A stretch of DNA of 64,000 nt from GWB2-37-7 sp049684915 (lineage in GTDB: Bacteria; Bacillota; Clostridia; Lutisporales; Lutisporaceae), in assembly GCA_049684915.1 (NCBI GenBank), contig JBAVGO010000128.1, positions 17,618 to 81,617 of the forward strand, in the 5' to 3' direction. Below, piece after piece: positions 32,485 through 42,316 of the stretch (positions within the stretch are counted from its first letter, which is position 1; each line of letters starts with the position of its first letter). The translations under genes and the position numbers were made by a program. The notes under the pieces are model-generated. The model was not told where the DNA came from and did no database searches. It saw only the letters and a list, made by a program, of their open reading frames with translations.

Positions 32485-35400
32485 TTATTGTATTGTAACC
32501 GTTGTTCCACTGACTGTAAAATCAATAAAAGCAGGTAATCCAAAGTTATTATCACTAACCCATAACCTATAATCTCCATCTAAGCTATTGTTAGTGTCAA
32601 CATCAGTAACCATTATTATAATATTACCATCTCCATCGACAGTTACTGTTATCTGATCTTCTAACTCAAGCGTTGCAACATTTGATTCCAGGTTATAACT
32701 AAAATCGCCACCTACTATAGTTTGATAATCTGGATTTATCTGTCCTGCTACTAATAAATCAGCTTCTCCAGCTCCAATTGTGTATGTATACTCTAAACTT
32801 GCTGAACTTGTACCAGAATGATAATATTCAATTGCAAAGGTATTATCATTGGTTTTCGCTAGTTCATGTCTTAGTACAAGTACATTGTTTCCTTCTACTA
32901 CAAATGGTATATAATTAGTAAAGCCATAAGGCCCAACATCTAATAAATAGCATCCATCAAGACTGTTATTCTCTCCGCCAGTTACTGATATTGTTATAAC
33001 ACCAAGGCCATCGTCAGTAACTGTTATTTGGTCTCCTGCTTCAGGAGAAGCATCAATATCAGGATTATAATTACCTATTTTATAGTATATTCCGCTCGGA
33101 AATATGCCCTTACTAATATTAAATAGTGTGCCATCTGTATCCAGTAATCCAATGGGAGTCCCACCATAGGTGTGTACAGAAAAATCCCCATATCCAACAA
33201 TTTCAAATTTAGCTTCATTTCCTATATCAGGCACTAAATTAAGAACAATAAGTGGTGACAATATTGCATTGTCATCCTCGTATCCCGACAATGAATTCAT
33301 TGTTGCATTAGTACCATCTGCGACAGATAGAATATACATATCATAATATTCGCCAGTATGAATAGTTCTTCCATCTACATCCTTTTGTCCTAATGTAAAA
33401 TCTACAGTATAAACAGATGCACCAGTTTTTTCAACGGTTATATAATTTCCTTCAGGAATTAAATTTGCTTCCTCCAAATTAAAAGAAAATGCTGATCCTG
33501 TACCCTGAACCAATATTCTATATTCACTTACTAGATCCTCATTTTGAGCTGCGTTAAACTCTACTTGAAAGTCTCGTACATCATCATAAATATCATTGTC
33601 ATATATAGCAGTAATATTAGCTGCTCCTGCTTCAACTTCTAATACATCTGCAACTACAGCTACATTTGCAGAAAAGCCCATAACAGCTTTCTTGTTTCCT
33701 GCAAAATCTACTGTTACTACTGCTACATATAAATTAACACTTGATGTCCATTCAAAGGTTGCAGTCTGAGTTCCCTTTGCAATATCTGTCATTCCTGCCA
33801 CTACATCAGTTACTGAAGGTAATGAGCCTTCCTTTGCAATTATCTCATAATGATCAACATCAAGTGATGTTGAGTCAACCCATGTTATTTTAACATTACT
33901 TTTTCCATCTGCACTCTTTTCATTACTCATGCTTGTAGGTCTTGTAACTGATATTGCTTTAGCTGAGTTAGCATCAATAGTTACTATACCACCAGAAGTT
34001 GGTGCAGTAGTGTAATAAGCACATGGAGTGCTTGCGTTGTATAGAGCAACACTAATAGGAATTGCTCCTACTGTTGCTCTATCTATATTTCCTTCCATTA
34101 CTGTATATGTAACTGTGTAATTATTTCCTCCCACATTAACAAAGCTGGCTGAGACACTTATATTATTTACTTTTATCACACCACCTGTATAAATTGAATC
34201 ATCAGCTTCTATAGTAAGCGTAACATTATCTCCAACTTTATAGTTCCCAGCTGGTATTGTTACTCCAGATATTATCGGAGCTGGCATCACCTTAACTTTA
34301 CACATATCTGCTGTTAAATATGTGTTATTAACATATCCAGCAAAGTTAGAGCTTGTTGCCTTTACTCTAGCAGATACTATATCATTTAATACTGCATTAG
34401 TAAATTCCTTACCAATTGAAGTTCCATTTTCCCAAGGAACTTTTACTGAATTATCCCAAAGCATTAATGACACTTCTATATTGTCTTGTGCTGTAACCTT
34501 TGTGCCCATTTCGCTAGATAATGCAGGTTCTATCTTAATAGTATTACCTGTGCCATCTCCAAAAGCTGGTTCAACAGGGCGTGCAGGTATTACAATATGC
34601 TCTACATCAGATTTAAAAGAATTTGATGTAGCGTTTTTCATGATATAAATATCCTTTTGAAGCGTTCCAGGATATAATTTAATATCATACTCCAGATTCG
34701 GGTCTGGGCTATACTCTGAATAGAATGATACATTATTATATGAGTATTCGTCATTTGAAGCAACAGAGTTAATTGTTTCATTTTCATAGTCAATTTGATA
34801 GTTTGGTGAAGCTGGTCTTGCAGGTATATTCAAGGTTTGTTCTGCACTTGGTGTAGCTTTCACTCTAATCTTTAACGTGGCTGTACTGCCTGCTGATGGT
34901 ATTATGCTTGATATATCTATATATGTTCCTATTACATCTGCCTTTGTAACCCAATTATCAGTTGAATATTCCATAGTTGAGTTAACCCCAATCACCCACT
35001 CCATAAAATAAAGAATTTGTGCATTTGGAGCACTTGGTGTACTTGGTGGTGTACTTGGTGTAACTGGAGTAATAGGCGGTGTATAAGTAACTACATTAAT
35101 AACTCCATCACCTAAATTTACTGTTGTTATAGGTACATCAATCCTAATATTTGATATATTTATGTCTGCATTCCCTATTCTGCCTAAACCAGTAATTATC
35201 GACATTGCTTCTAATATTAGATTATTTATCCTAGCTTCCAAGGATAAATTAATTGAAGTATTATTTGCATTGTCTGAAACATTAAAATTTACTATTTCGC
35301 CCTGTATGTCTATAAAAATATTTGCTGTATTTACATCTACTCTTTCAAAATTACCTATTAAAGTTATACTACCTAAGTTAGCGCTTTCTTGAGTAATCTG

Positions 35401-36378
35401 AATTGTGCCAAAACCACTGCTGTTAAGATTTTGTTCCTCAAGCTTACCACCTGATTGCATGTCTACATTGGCGACAGTTGTACTGCCAGTTGCAACAAAT
35501 CTTACCTTATTATCAGCCTTATTTATTACTACACGCATAAAGGTTGAGTTTTCAGCAATTATACTGTTTAGTCCTCCACCTCTAACAATAGTATCTCCCT
35601 TGACAATAACATTCTTTAGCGTTACATTGTCATCGCCTACGCTCTCATTTATTATCAGGTTGCCATTAATAATCGTATCTTGTAATATTACATCCGCTGC
35701 TTTTATCTCTACACTACCTTCAACTGTCCCAGCAGTAAATGTACCTGCTTTATCATAAGTAGCCTTTATGTAATCTAAGTAACATCTATCAAGTGTTACA
35801 ATGGCTTCTGCCCTTGTCATTTTTTTTGATGACATAAAGCTCTTGTCAGGCATACCTTTCATATATCCCTTGCTAACAACAGCACTTATTGCTCCAGCAC
35901 TCCAGGTTGGTATACTACCAGAATCCTTTAGTGTAGACAATACCTCTGCATCTGCATTAGTTTCAAGTTTAAAAAGTCTTGATAAAATAACTGCTGCTTC
36001 CTGTCTTGAAATACTATCTTTAGGTTTAAAAGTTCCATCACTTAGTCCTGATATATAACCCGCTTTAATCGCTTTTGCAACCTCGCTATAAAACCAATCA
36101 TTAGATTTTACATCTGTAAAATTCACACTTTCAGTTTCTATAAATCCAAATGCTCTATTTACCATAATAATGAACTCGATTCTACTTATTTCATTATTAG
36201 GTTTAATCGAACCATCATCAAACCCTTTAACATAACCCTTGAGCAACCAGTTGTTAATTTGACCTTCAGCCCAATGACCTTTTATGTCTGAGCTGCTTTC
36301 TGCAAAGGTTAAATTGGTAAGTATGAGAACAAAACACATAATAATGCTAAGTATTTTTTTTGTCTTCTTAAGTAACAT
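32485..36378 (-). CDS. Large SLH-domain surface protein (1297 aa)
   Basis: Exported cell-surface protein. A signal peptide (LLKKTKKILSIIMCFVLILTNLTFA) is followed by three SLH domains (about residues 30-205: GHWAEGQINNWLLKGYVKGF, DVKSNDWFYSEVAKAIKAGY, STLKDSGSIPTWSAGAISAV), which bind pyruvylated wall polymer. Residues about 210-420 are rich in V/I/N/D repeats such as TLKNVIVKGDTIVRGGG and probably form a beta-helix. A Pro/Thr linker (TPPITPVTPSTPPS) leads to several beta-sandwich-like modules. The ending is LPAFIDFTVSGTTVTIQ. No enzymatic motif is seen, so an adhesive or S-layer-associated role is inferred. Confidence 0.88.
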   Translation of the reverse strand: MLLKKTKKILSIIMCFVLILTNLTFAESSSDIKGHWAEGQINNWLLKGYVKGFDDGSIKPNNEISRIEFIIMVNRAFGFIETESVNFTDVKSNDWFYSEVAKAIKAGYISGLSDGTFKPKDSISRQEAAVILSRLFKLETNADAEVLSTLKDSGSIPTWSAGAISAVVSKGYMKGMPDKSFMSSKKMTRAEAIVTLDRCYLDYIKATYDKAGTFTAGTVEGSVEIKAADVILQDTIINGNLIINESVGDDNVTLKNVIVKGDTIVRGGGLNSIIAENSTFMRVVINKADNKVRFVATGSTTVANVDMQSGGKLEEQNLNSSGFGTIQITQESANLGSITLIGNFERVDVNTANIFIDIQGEIVNFNVSDNANNTSINLSLEARINNLILEAMSIITGLGRIGNADINISNIRIDVPITTVNLGDGVINVVTYTPPITPVTPSTPPSTPSAPNAQILYFMEWVIGVNSTMEYSTDNWVTKADVIGTYIDISSIIPSAGSTATLKIRVKATPSAEQTLNIPARPASPNYQIDYENETINSVASNDEYSYNNVSFYSEYSPDPNLEYDIKLYPGTLQKDIYIMKNATSNSFKSDVEHIVIPARPVEPAFGDGTGNTIKIEPALSSEMGTKVTAQDNIEVSLMLWDNSVKVPWENGTSIGKEFTNAVLNDIVSARVKATSSNFAGYVNNTYLTADMCKVKVMPAPIISGVTIPAGNYKVGDNVTLTIEADDSIYTGGVIKVNNISVSASFVNVGGNNYTVTYTVMEGNIDRATVGAIPISVALYNASTPCAYYTTAPTSGGIVTIDANSAKAISVTRPTSMSNEKSADGKSNVKITWVDSTSLDVDHYEIIAKEGSLPSVTDVVAGMTDIAKGTQTATFEWTSSVNLYVAVVTVDFAGNKKAVMGFSANVAVVADVLEVEAGAANITAIYDNDIYDDVRDFQVEFNAAQNEDLVSEYRILVQGTGSAFSFNLEEANLIPEGNYITVEKTGASVYTVDFTLGQKDVDGRTIHTGEYYDMYILSVADGTNATMNSLSGYEDDNAILSPLIVLNLVPDIGNEAKFEIVGYGDFSVHTYGGTPIGLLDTDGTLFNISKGIFPSGIYYKIGNYNPDIDASPEAGDQITVTDDGLGVITISVTGGENNSLDGCYLLDVGPYGFTNYIPFVVEGNNVLVLRHELAKTNDNTFAIEYYHSGTSSASLEYTYTIGAGEADLLVAGQINPDYQTIVGGDFSYNLESNVATLELEDQITVTVDGDGNIIIMVTDVDTNNSLDGDYRLWVSDNNFGLPAFIDFTVSGTTVTIQ

Positions 36379-36539
36379 TGATGTCCCCCTAACAATTTAA
36401 AATTTTCTTTGAATTTTCTTACAACTATAGTAATGTTTATTGTAAAACGACATACTTCCCTAACATTCTACATATGTAAACTTATTCCTTCTATAATAAA
36501 AAATATTTATCGACTAAATTCTACATTCTTCTACCAATA

Positions 36540-36570
36540 AAAAAACAGCCTCAATATATATCAAGACTGC
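36540..36570 (-). terminator. Terminator after the TSUP gene
   Basis: CAGTCTTGAT pairs (with G-U pairs) with ATTGAGGCTG, followed by seven T on the minus strand. Confidence 0.65.
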
Positions 36571-36583
36571 TGAATAATAGTTA

Positions 36584-37352
36584 TTATATAAGCTTTATAA
36601 GTGAGCTATATAAAAGCTTCGCTGTCAGCACTAGGGCAATCGTTACAAATATTGGCTTTATAACCTTTGCTCCATTATTTATAGCTATCTTTGTTCCTAT
36701 CCGTGCTCCTAGTATCATGGACAAAGCCATAGGAATACCTACCAAATAGATTATCTTACCATTTAAAGCAAACAGAACAAGAGCTGTGATATTGCTTACA
36801 AAATTAAGTATCTTCCCATTGCCTGCGCTTATTGTAAAGTCAAAACCAAATATGCTAATGAACAGAAATATCAAGAAAGAGCCTGCCCCTGGTCCAAAAA
36901 AGCCATCATAAAAGCCTAATGCAAATGCAAAAATGCAGCCGTAAAAAATATTAAGCTTTGTCAAGCCTTTGAATCTATCTTTTGCTCCGAAATCTTTTTT
37001 TTACCATTGTATAAATCGCTACTGCGAATATAAGCACAAGTACCATGACCTGCAATACTGTCTGGTCAATTTTCAGAGCTATTTTAACCCCAAGTGCCGC
37101 TCCTATCAATGTACAAGGTATAAGAAATTTTATAAGTGGCATATATATCTTTTTTGACTTTGCAAAAGTCAATGTGCTTGTAAAGGATGCACAAGTGCTG
37201 GCAAACTTATTGGTGCCTAATGCCGAATGTGGCAGCACCCCTACTGCCATTATTGCTGGCAAGCTTATAAGTCCTCCGCCTCCTGCAATAGAATCCACTG
37301 CTGCGGCAATAAAACCTGCCACGCAAATAAACAAATAATCAAACAATCCCAC
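36584..37352 (-). pseudogene. TauE/SafE-family (TSUP) transporter with a -1 homopolymer frameshift
   Basis: Two adjacent frames together make one complete TSUP permease of about 255 residues, for sulfite/organosulfonate or related anions. The N-half (36975-37352) starts FDYLFICVAGFIAAAVDSIAGGGG and holds LPAIMAVGVLPHSALGTNK. The C-half (36584-36964) has ALGFYDGFFGPGAGSFLI and IGTKIAINNGAKVIKP. The N-half frame hits a stop at 36975-36977 soon after an A8 tract (minus strand GGTAAAAAAAAGATTTC). With seven A the frame reads on as VKKDFGAKDRFKGLTKLNIF into the C-half. So the break is one extra A in a homopolymer: a true mutation, a sequencing error or a slippage site. Confidence 0.85.
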
Positions 37353-37368
37353 AATTTAACCCCCAAAA

Positions 37369-39006
37369 CTATTCGAAGCTATTTACCAAAGGTGGTATAA
37401 CCTGTTTTTTACGAGATACAATCCCTGGCAGCTCAACTGAATTACCTTCCATTGTTCCATCAAAAGCTCTAGCCACCAATTCTGTATGGCTCCCTATAAA
37501 TAATAGCTGAGTACTTTCATTTGCAATGTCAGTAAGCATGAACAACACTAAGTCCAGCTTCTTATCCTTGTAAACTTTCTTCATATAATTTAGCATTCGT
37601 TCCTTTATCTCATCCAGTTCCCTTCTGTCCATTGAATTAATCTGTCCTACGCCTAGGGCTAGATTTCCCACCTTAAACTGTTTAAAATCTTGATAGAAAA
37701 TCTCACTCTCACTTTTATTTGAAAGATTAGAGCCAGCTCTAAACATTCCCATTGAAAAGTCATACATGTCAATTTGTGCGAGAATTGCAAGCTCCTTAGC
37801 TGTAGCTTTATCTATTGGCGTACATGTAGGCGACTTAAACATCAAAGTATCTGACAATATCGCTGCACATAGTATTCCAGCTATTCTTTGTGGTATTTCT
37901 ATCCCATTTTCTTTATATATATTCGTAATTATTGTAGCAGTACACCCAAGAGGTTGATTGCGAAAATATACTGGTCCGCCAGTTTCAATGTCCCCTATTC
38001 TATGATGGTCAACAATTTCAAGTATATTTGCTTCTTCCAGACCCTCAACTGCCTGAGCTCTTTCATTATGATCCACAAGTATAACCTGCTTGCGCGTTAG
38101 ATTTATAAGAGATGCTCTTGAAATCATCCCCTGTATATTGTTTTCATTATCAACAATAGGGAAATTTCTATATCGTTTCTTAACCATTATCTCTCTGATT
38201 TCATCGATGTAGTCATCAATATTGAACACAGTCAAATCAGACTTTTTCATAAAATAGCTAATTGGTGTACTTTGATTTATAAGTCTTGCAACCATATATG
38301 TATCATGCTGAGATATTATTATGGCGCAATTATTACTTTCAGCCATCTTCTTAATCGAGCTTGCTACTGGAAGTCCTCCGGTAACTATTAAGCACTGTGC
38401 ACCCATTTCTATTGCACAAAGCTGCGTTTCATACCGATTACCCAATATTACTATATCATGAGGATTTATATAATGCTCCATTACCTCTGGATTCATTGCT
38501 CCTATGAGGATCTGCCCGCTATTTACACAATTCTCAGCATTGCCCACCAACAGCTCCCCCTCTAGAACCTCTATCATATTTTTATAGGGGGTGACTGACT
38601 TTGCTAAAATATTGCTATCATGTATATCCATGTAAGATTGAGCTATATCTCCTACGGTAATCATACCCTCAAGCTTTAACCCATCCTCTGATACTGCCAA
38701 AGTAGTAGTATTTAAGTCGTTCATGATTTCCCATGCCCTTTTCATGGAAATGCTTGGTTTAACAGTTGGGTAGTTTTTTATATTAATATCAGCAACCTGT
38801 GTTTTTACGTCTGCAATAAAGTCAGGCTGTTCAACCTTGAAAAAGTTCAGCACAAAATCCGTTTCACTACTAATACTACCTATTCTCTTAGGAATATATA
38901 GGTTATCTTTATCTATCATATTCTTAAGATGAGCATAAGCTATAGATGAACAAATCGAATCAGTATCTGGGTTTTTATGTCCAATAATAAATATATTCTT
39001 ACTCAT
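37369..39006 (-). CDS. ppaC: CBS-domain Mn-dependent inorganic pyrophosphatase
   Basis: Family II inorganic diphosphatase of 545 residues with an inserted regulatory region. The DHH motif IIGHKNPDTDSICSSIAYAHL is at the N-terminus, then two CBS domains flanking a DRTGG domain (about 65-300), then EIVDHHRIGDIETGGPVYFRNQPLGCTATI and the C-terminal DHHA2 domain ending PGIVSRKKQVIPPL. The CBS pair in this family binds adenine nucleotides and regulates hydrolysis of pyrophosphate. The start is ATG 39006 behind AAGGAGGG. The longer frame from 39036 is rejected. Confidence 0.93.
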   Translation of the reverse strand: MSKNIFIIGHKNPDTDSICSSIAYAHLKNMIDKDNLYIPKRIGSISSETDFVLNFFKVEQPDFIADVKTQVADINIKNYPTVKPSISMKRAWEIMNDLNTTTLAVSEDGLKLEGMITVGDIAQSYMDIHDSNILAKSVTPYKNMIEVLEGELLVGNAENCVNSGQILIGAMNPEVMEHYINPHDIVILGNRYETQLCAIEMGAQCLIVTGGLPVASSIKKMAESNNCAIIISQHDTYMVARLINQSTPISYFMKKSDLTVFNIDDYIDEIREIMVKKRYRNFPIVDNENNIQGMISRASLINLTRKQVILVDHNERAQAVEGLEEANILEIVDHHRIGDIETGGPVYFRNQPLGCTATIITNIYKENGIEIPQRIAGILCAAILSDTLMFKSPTCTPIDKATAKELAILAQIDMYDFSMGMFRAGSNLSNKSESEIFYQDFKQFKVGNLALGVGQINSMDRRELDEIKERMLNYMKKVYKDKKLDLVLFMLTDIANESTQLLFIGSHTELVARAFDGTMEGNSVELPGIVSRKKQVIPPLVNSFE

Positions 39007-39227
39007 GACTTTTCCCTCCTTCAAACAAAGCTTCAATATCTATAGTGTAATTTATATAGAGTCATGCTGACATTATAATATTCGATTCAAGTCATTTAAA
39101 TACTTTATATAATAATATAATAATATATTAATTATTAAACATCATAAATGCAATTGATTATGAAAATTTCATATAAAATAATAGGGAGAAAATATCCATT
39201 GAAATTCCCCCCCATTAATATTTCTTT

Positions 39228-41963
39228 CTATTCCTTTGAAGCTATTTTACTTGAGATAAACTTGTTTATCTCCCCTGCCAGAAGCGGTATCATACATAAT
39301 ACTACTATTGCTACCCAATCAATAAGCCCTAATGAAGAAGTTTTAAATATTTTCTGTAGGAACGGTACATATAATACAACAAGCAGAAGTAAGAAGGATA
39401 CAAAGCTTGCAGTAACCATAGATTTGTTTGAAAATACTCCCAGCTTAATTATGGAGTATCTTTCAGATCTACTGGAGTAAGCTCTCAAAAGCTCGGCCAG
39501 TATGAGTGTAGTAAATGTAATTGTTCTTGCTATCACTAAGCCATCTTCAGTTGGATTAAATATGCTGCCTGCATACTTATTAAGAGACCATAAATATGCA
39601 CCTATTACAGCCGCAAATAATGCTATGCTTTGTACCGCTATACCTTTAATCATTTTTTTATCTAAAATTGGTTCTTTTGCATTCCTAGGCTGTAAATTCA
39701 TAATATCAGGCTCACCCTTTTCAGTTCCAAGTGCCAATGCCGGGAAGCTGTCTGTCACAAGGTTTACCCACAAAAGTTGTATAGGTACCAAAGGCACAGG
39801 CAAATTAATTAATAAGCTGATGAAAACTATAAGTATCTCACCAATATTACAGGATAATAGGAAAAATACAAATTTCCTTATGTTGCTGTAGATTACTCTT
39901 CCTTCTTCTACTGCAGCAACTATAGTTGCAAAATTATCATCCATAAGTATAATATCAGCAGTTCCCTTTGCAACATCAGTGCCCGTTATACCCATAGACA
40001 CACCAATATCCGCTCTCTTAAGTGCCATGGCGTCATTTACTCCGTCACCAGTCATAGCTGCAATATGTCCCTTACGTCTTAGAGTCTCAACTATTCTAAC
40101 CTTATGCTCCGGTGAAACTCTAGCATATACACTTATATTATCTATATCATCATATAAAGCCTGATCAGAAATTCCGTCTAAATCAGCACCGGTCATTACC
40201 TTGTCGCCTTCCTTCATAAGTCCAAGCTCCTTGGCAATTGCTACAGCAGTGTCTTTGAAGTCACCTGTAATCATAACCGGCTTTATGCCTGCTTTTCTGC
40301 AAGTCTTTATTGCATCAAATGCCTCTACTCTTGCAGGATCAATCATTCCCATCAAACCCACAAAAATCATATTGTCTTCTATTTCCTCTGAAGTTATGTT
40401 CTTTGGCAATGAATCATATTCTCTATATGCAAAAGCAAGAACTCTTAATGCATCACTGGCAAACTGACTATTTGTTTTAGTAATTTGCTCCATTTGTGCC
40501 TTAGTCATTTCTGCAACACTGCCATTAGATAAATACTTATTGCATTTACTTAATATTATATCAGGAGCTCCTTTTGTGAAGGACACTATTTTCCCCTGTA
40601 TAAAGTTTTTGTGAAAAGTAGTCATCATTTTTCTTTCAGAATCAAAAGGAATTTCGGCAGTTCTAGGGTATTTGATGTTAATATCTGATTTTTGCATGTC
40701 ACCCTTTGCTCCTGCTGTAATTAATGCTCCTTCTGTAGGATCTCCTATTATACCCCATTGATTGTCTTTGGGATCCTTTTGCTCTAAGATAGCATCATTC
40801 GCCAACACGCCTATAGACAGCAGTGTCTTAATATCTTGGTCACTGTCTATATTTACTTTGTTTTCACCAATATAAAATTCTCCGGTTGGACTATAGCCTT
40901 GACCTGTTACTGTATATATATTTTGTCCTGTAAATGCTTTTACTACAGTCATTTCATTTTGTGTCAAGGTTCCAGTCTTATCTGAACAAATTACTGTTAC
41001 ACAGCCAAGTGTTTCAACTGCAAGCAGTTTCTTGACTATTGCATTTCTTTGTACCATTCTCTTCATACCAAGAGCAAGAACTATAGTAACAACAACTGTT
41101 AAGCCTTCTGGAATAGCAGCTACTGCAAGGCTGACCGATACTAAGAACATTTCCAGTACATTGCCGCCTCTTAAAAAGCCTATACCAAAAACCATTAGGC
41201 ATATTATTAAACAACCCAGTCCAAGCCATTTGCCCAGTTCATTGAGCTTTTGCTGTAGGGGGGTGGCTTCCTCCTGATAGGATTGAATTGCCTCTGCAAT
41301 TTTACCTATCTGAGTATCTATTCCAGTACCAATAACGATACCTCTTCCTCTTCCATATGTAACAGCTGTACTCATATAAGTCATGTTCTTTCTGTCTCCC
41401 AGTGAGACCTCTGAATCGTATACAGCCTCTGAGTTCTTCTCTACAGGAACTGATTCCCCAGTAAGAGATGCTTCCTCAACTTTCAAGTTTACACTTTCGA
41501 TTAATCGTAAATCTGCAGGAATACTATCACCTGCTTCAATCAGAACAATGTCTCCGGGTACTAGATTTTTTGCAGGTATTATCTGCACCGAACCGTTTCT
41601 ATATACTCTGGCATTGGGAGAAGACATTTTCTTAAGTGCTGCCAAAGCCTGCTCTGCTTTTCCCTCCTGCACCACGCCAAGTATGGCATTTACGATAACA
41701 ATGGCGATAATTACTATTGCATCGGATATTTCTCCAACAATTCCTGATACAATACTAGCACCTATTAGAATCAATACTAAAAAGTCCTTTAATTGATTTA
41801 TGATTCTCTTTAATAGGGAATCTCTTTTCGCTTCCCTCAGTTCATTTAGTCCGTGTTTCTCCAATCTTTTGCTTACTTCCTCAGAAGATAGTCCTTCTTC
41901 CAATTTCACTTGAAGCTCTTGTGAAACTGCATTAATACTCTTGTTGTACCAGTTTAAATTCAC
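39228..41963 (-). CDS. P-type Ca2+-transporting ATPase
   Basis: P2-type cation ATPase of 911 residues resembling SERCA/PMCA and bacterial LMCA-type calcium exporters. The cation_ATPase_N region (SINAVSQELQVKLEEGLSSEE) and the actuator TGES motif precede the PEGL segment (AAIPEGLTVVVTIVLALGM), the phosphorylation site CSDKTGTLTQ (Asp328 from this start), TGDGVNDAMALKRADIGVSM and the C-terminal six-helix unit. The GTG at 41963 follows GGAGGGG; the upstream ATG at 41990 is less likely. It is monocistronic. It probably exports Ca2+ and is relevant to sporulating clostridia only by inference. Confidence 0.93.
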   Translation of the reverse strand: MNLNWYNKSINAVSQELQVKLEEGLSSEEVSKRLEKHGLNELREAKRDSLLKRIINQLKDFLVLILIGASIVSGIVGEISDAIVIIAIVIVNAILGVVQEGKAEQALAALKKMSSPNARVYRNGSVQIIPAKNLVPGDIVLIEAGDSIPADLRLIESVNLKVEEASLTGESVPVEKNSEAVYDSEVSLGDRKNMTYMSTAVTYGRGRGIVIGTGIDTQIGKIAEAIQSYQEEATPLQQKLNELGKWLGLGCLIICLMVFGIGFLRGGNVLEMFLVSVSLAVAAIPEGLTVVVTIVLALGMKRMVQRNAIVKKLLAVETLGCVTVICSDKTGTLTQNEMTVVKAFTGQNIYTVTGQGYSPTGEFYIGENKVNIDSDQDIKTLLSIGVLANDAILEQKDPKDNQWGIIGDPTEGALITAGAKGDMQKSDINIKYPRTAEIPFDSERKMMTTFHKNFIQGKIVSFTKGAPDIILSKCNKYLSNGSVAEMTKAQMEQITKTNSQFASDALRVLAFAYREYDSLPKNITSEEIEDNMIFVGLMGMIDPARVEAFDAIKTCRKAGIKPVMITGDFKDTAVAIAKELGLMKEGDKVMTGADLDGISDQALYDDIDNISVYARVSPEHKVRIVETLRRKGHIAAMTGDGVNDAMALKRADIGVSMGITGTDVAKGTADIILMDDNFATIVAAVEEGRVIYSNIRKFVFFLLSCNIGEILIVFISLLINLPVPLVPIQLLWVNLVTDSFPALALGTEKGEPDIMNLQPRNAKEPILDKKMIKGIAVQSIALFAAVIGAYLWSLNKYAGSIFNPTEDGLVIARTITFTTLILAELLRAYSSRSERYSIIKLGVFSNKSMVTASFVSFLLLLVVLYVPFLQKIFKTSSLGLIDWVAIVVLCMIPLLAGEINKFISSKIASKE

Positions 41964-42126
41964 TAAAACCCCTCCATATAATTTATTCAAATATCATAAA
42001 ATACAATAACATATATAATGCAAACTCTTAATCAAATAGTAAAAGCTACTTCCAATATATATTTACCATTTGATTTAAAAATTATAGCATTTTTTTACAT
42101 AAAAATATATGCTTAGGTAAAAAAAT

Positions 42127-42167
42127 AAGACCTCTAACACACTAAAAAGCAGCGTGTTAGAGGTCTT
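42127..42167 (-). terminator. Terminator after prfC
   Basis: 14-bp perfect stem AAGACCTCTAACAC / GTGTTAGAGGTCTT with TTATTTTTTTA following on the minus strand. The 326-base interval 41964-42316 otherwise holds only the ATPase promoter region. Confidence 0.8.
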
Positions 42168-42316
42168 GCTTAACATATCAGTTATTATAAAGCCAAGCCC
42201 AAAGACTGTGATGTTGACTTTATAAACTCTTAGGAGCAGCTACTCCCCTCTAACTATATATATTATTTTATGTAATATTTAGAATCATGTCAATATATTT
42301 ATAATTATTAATCTTA

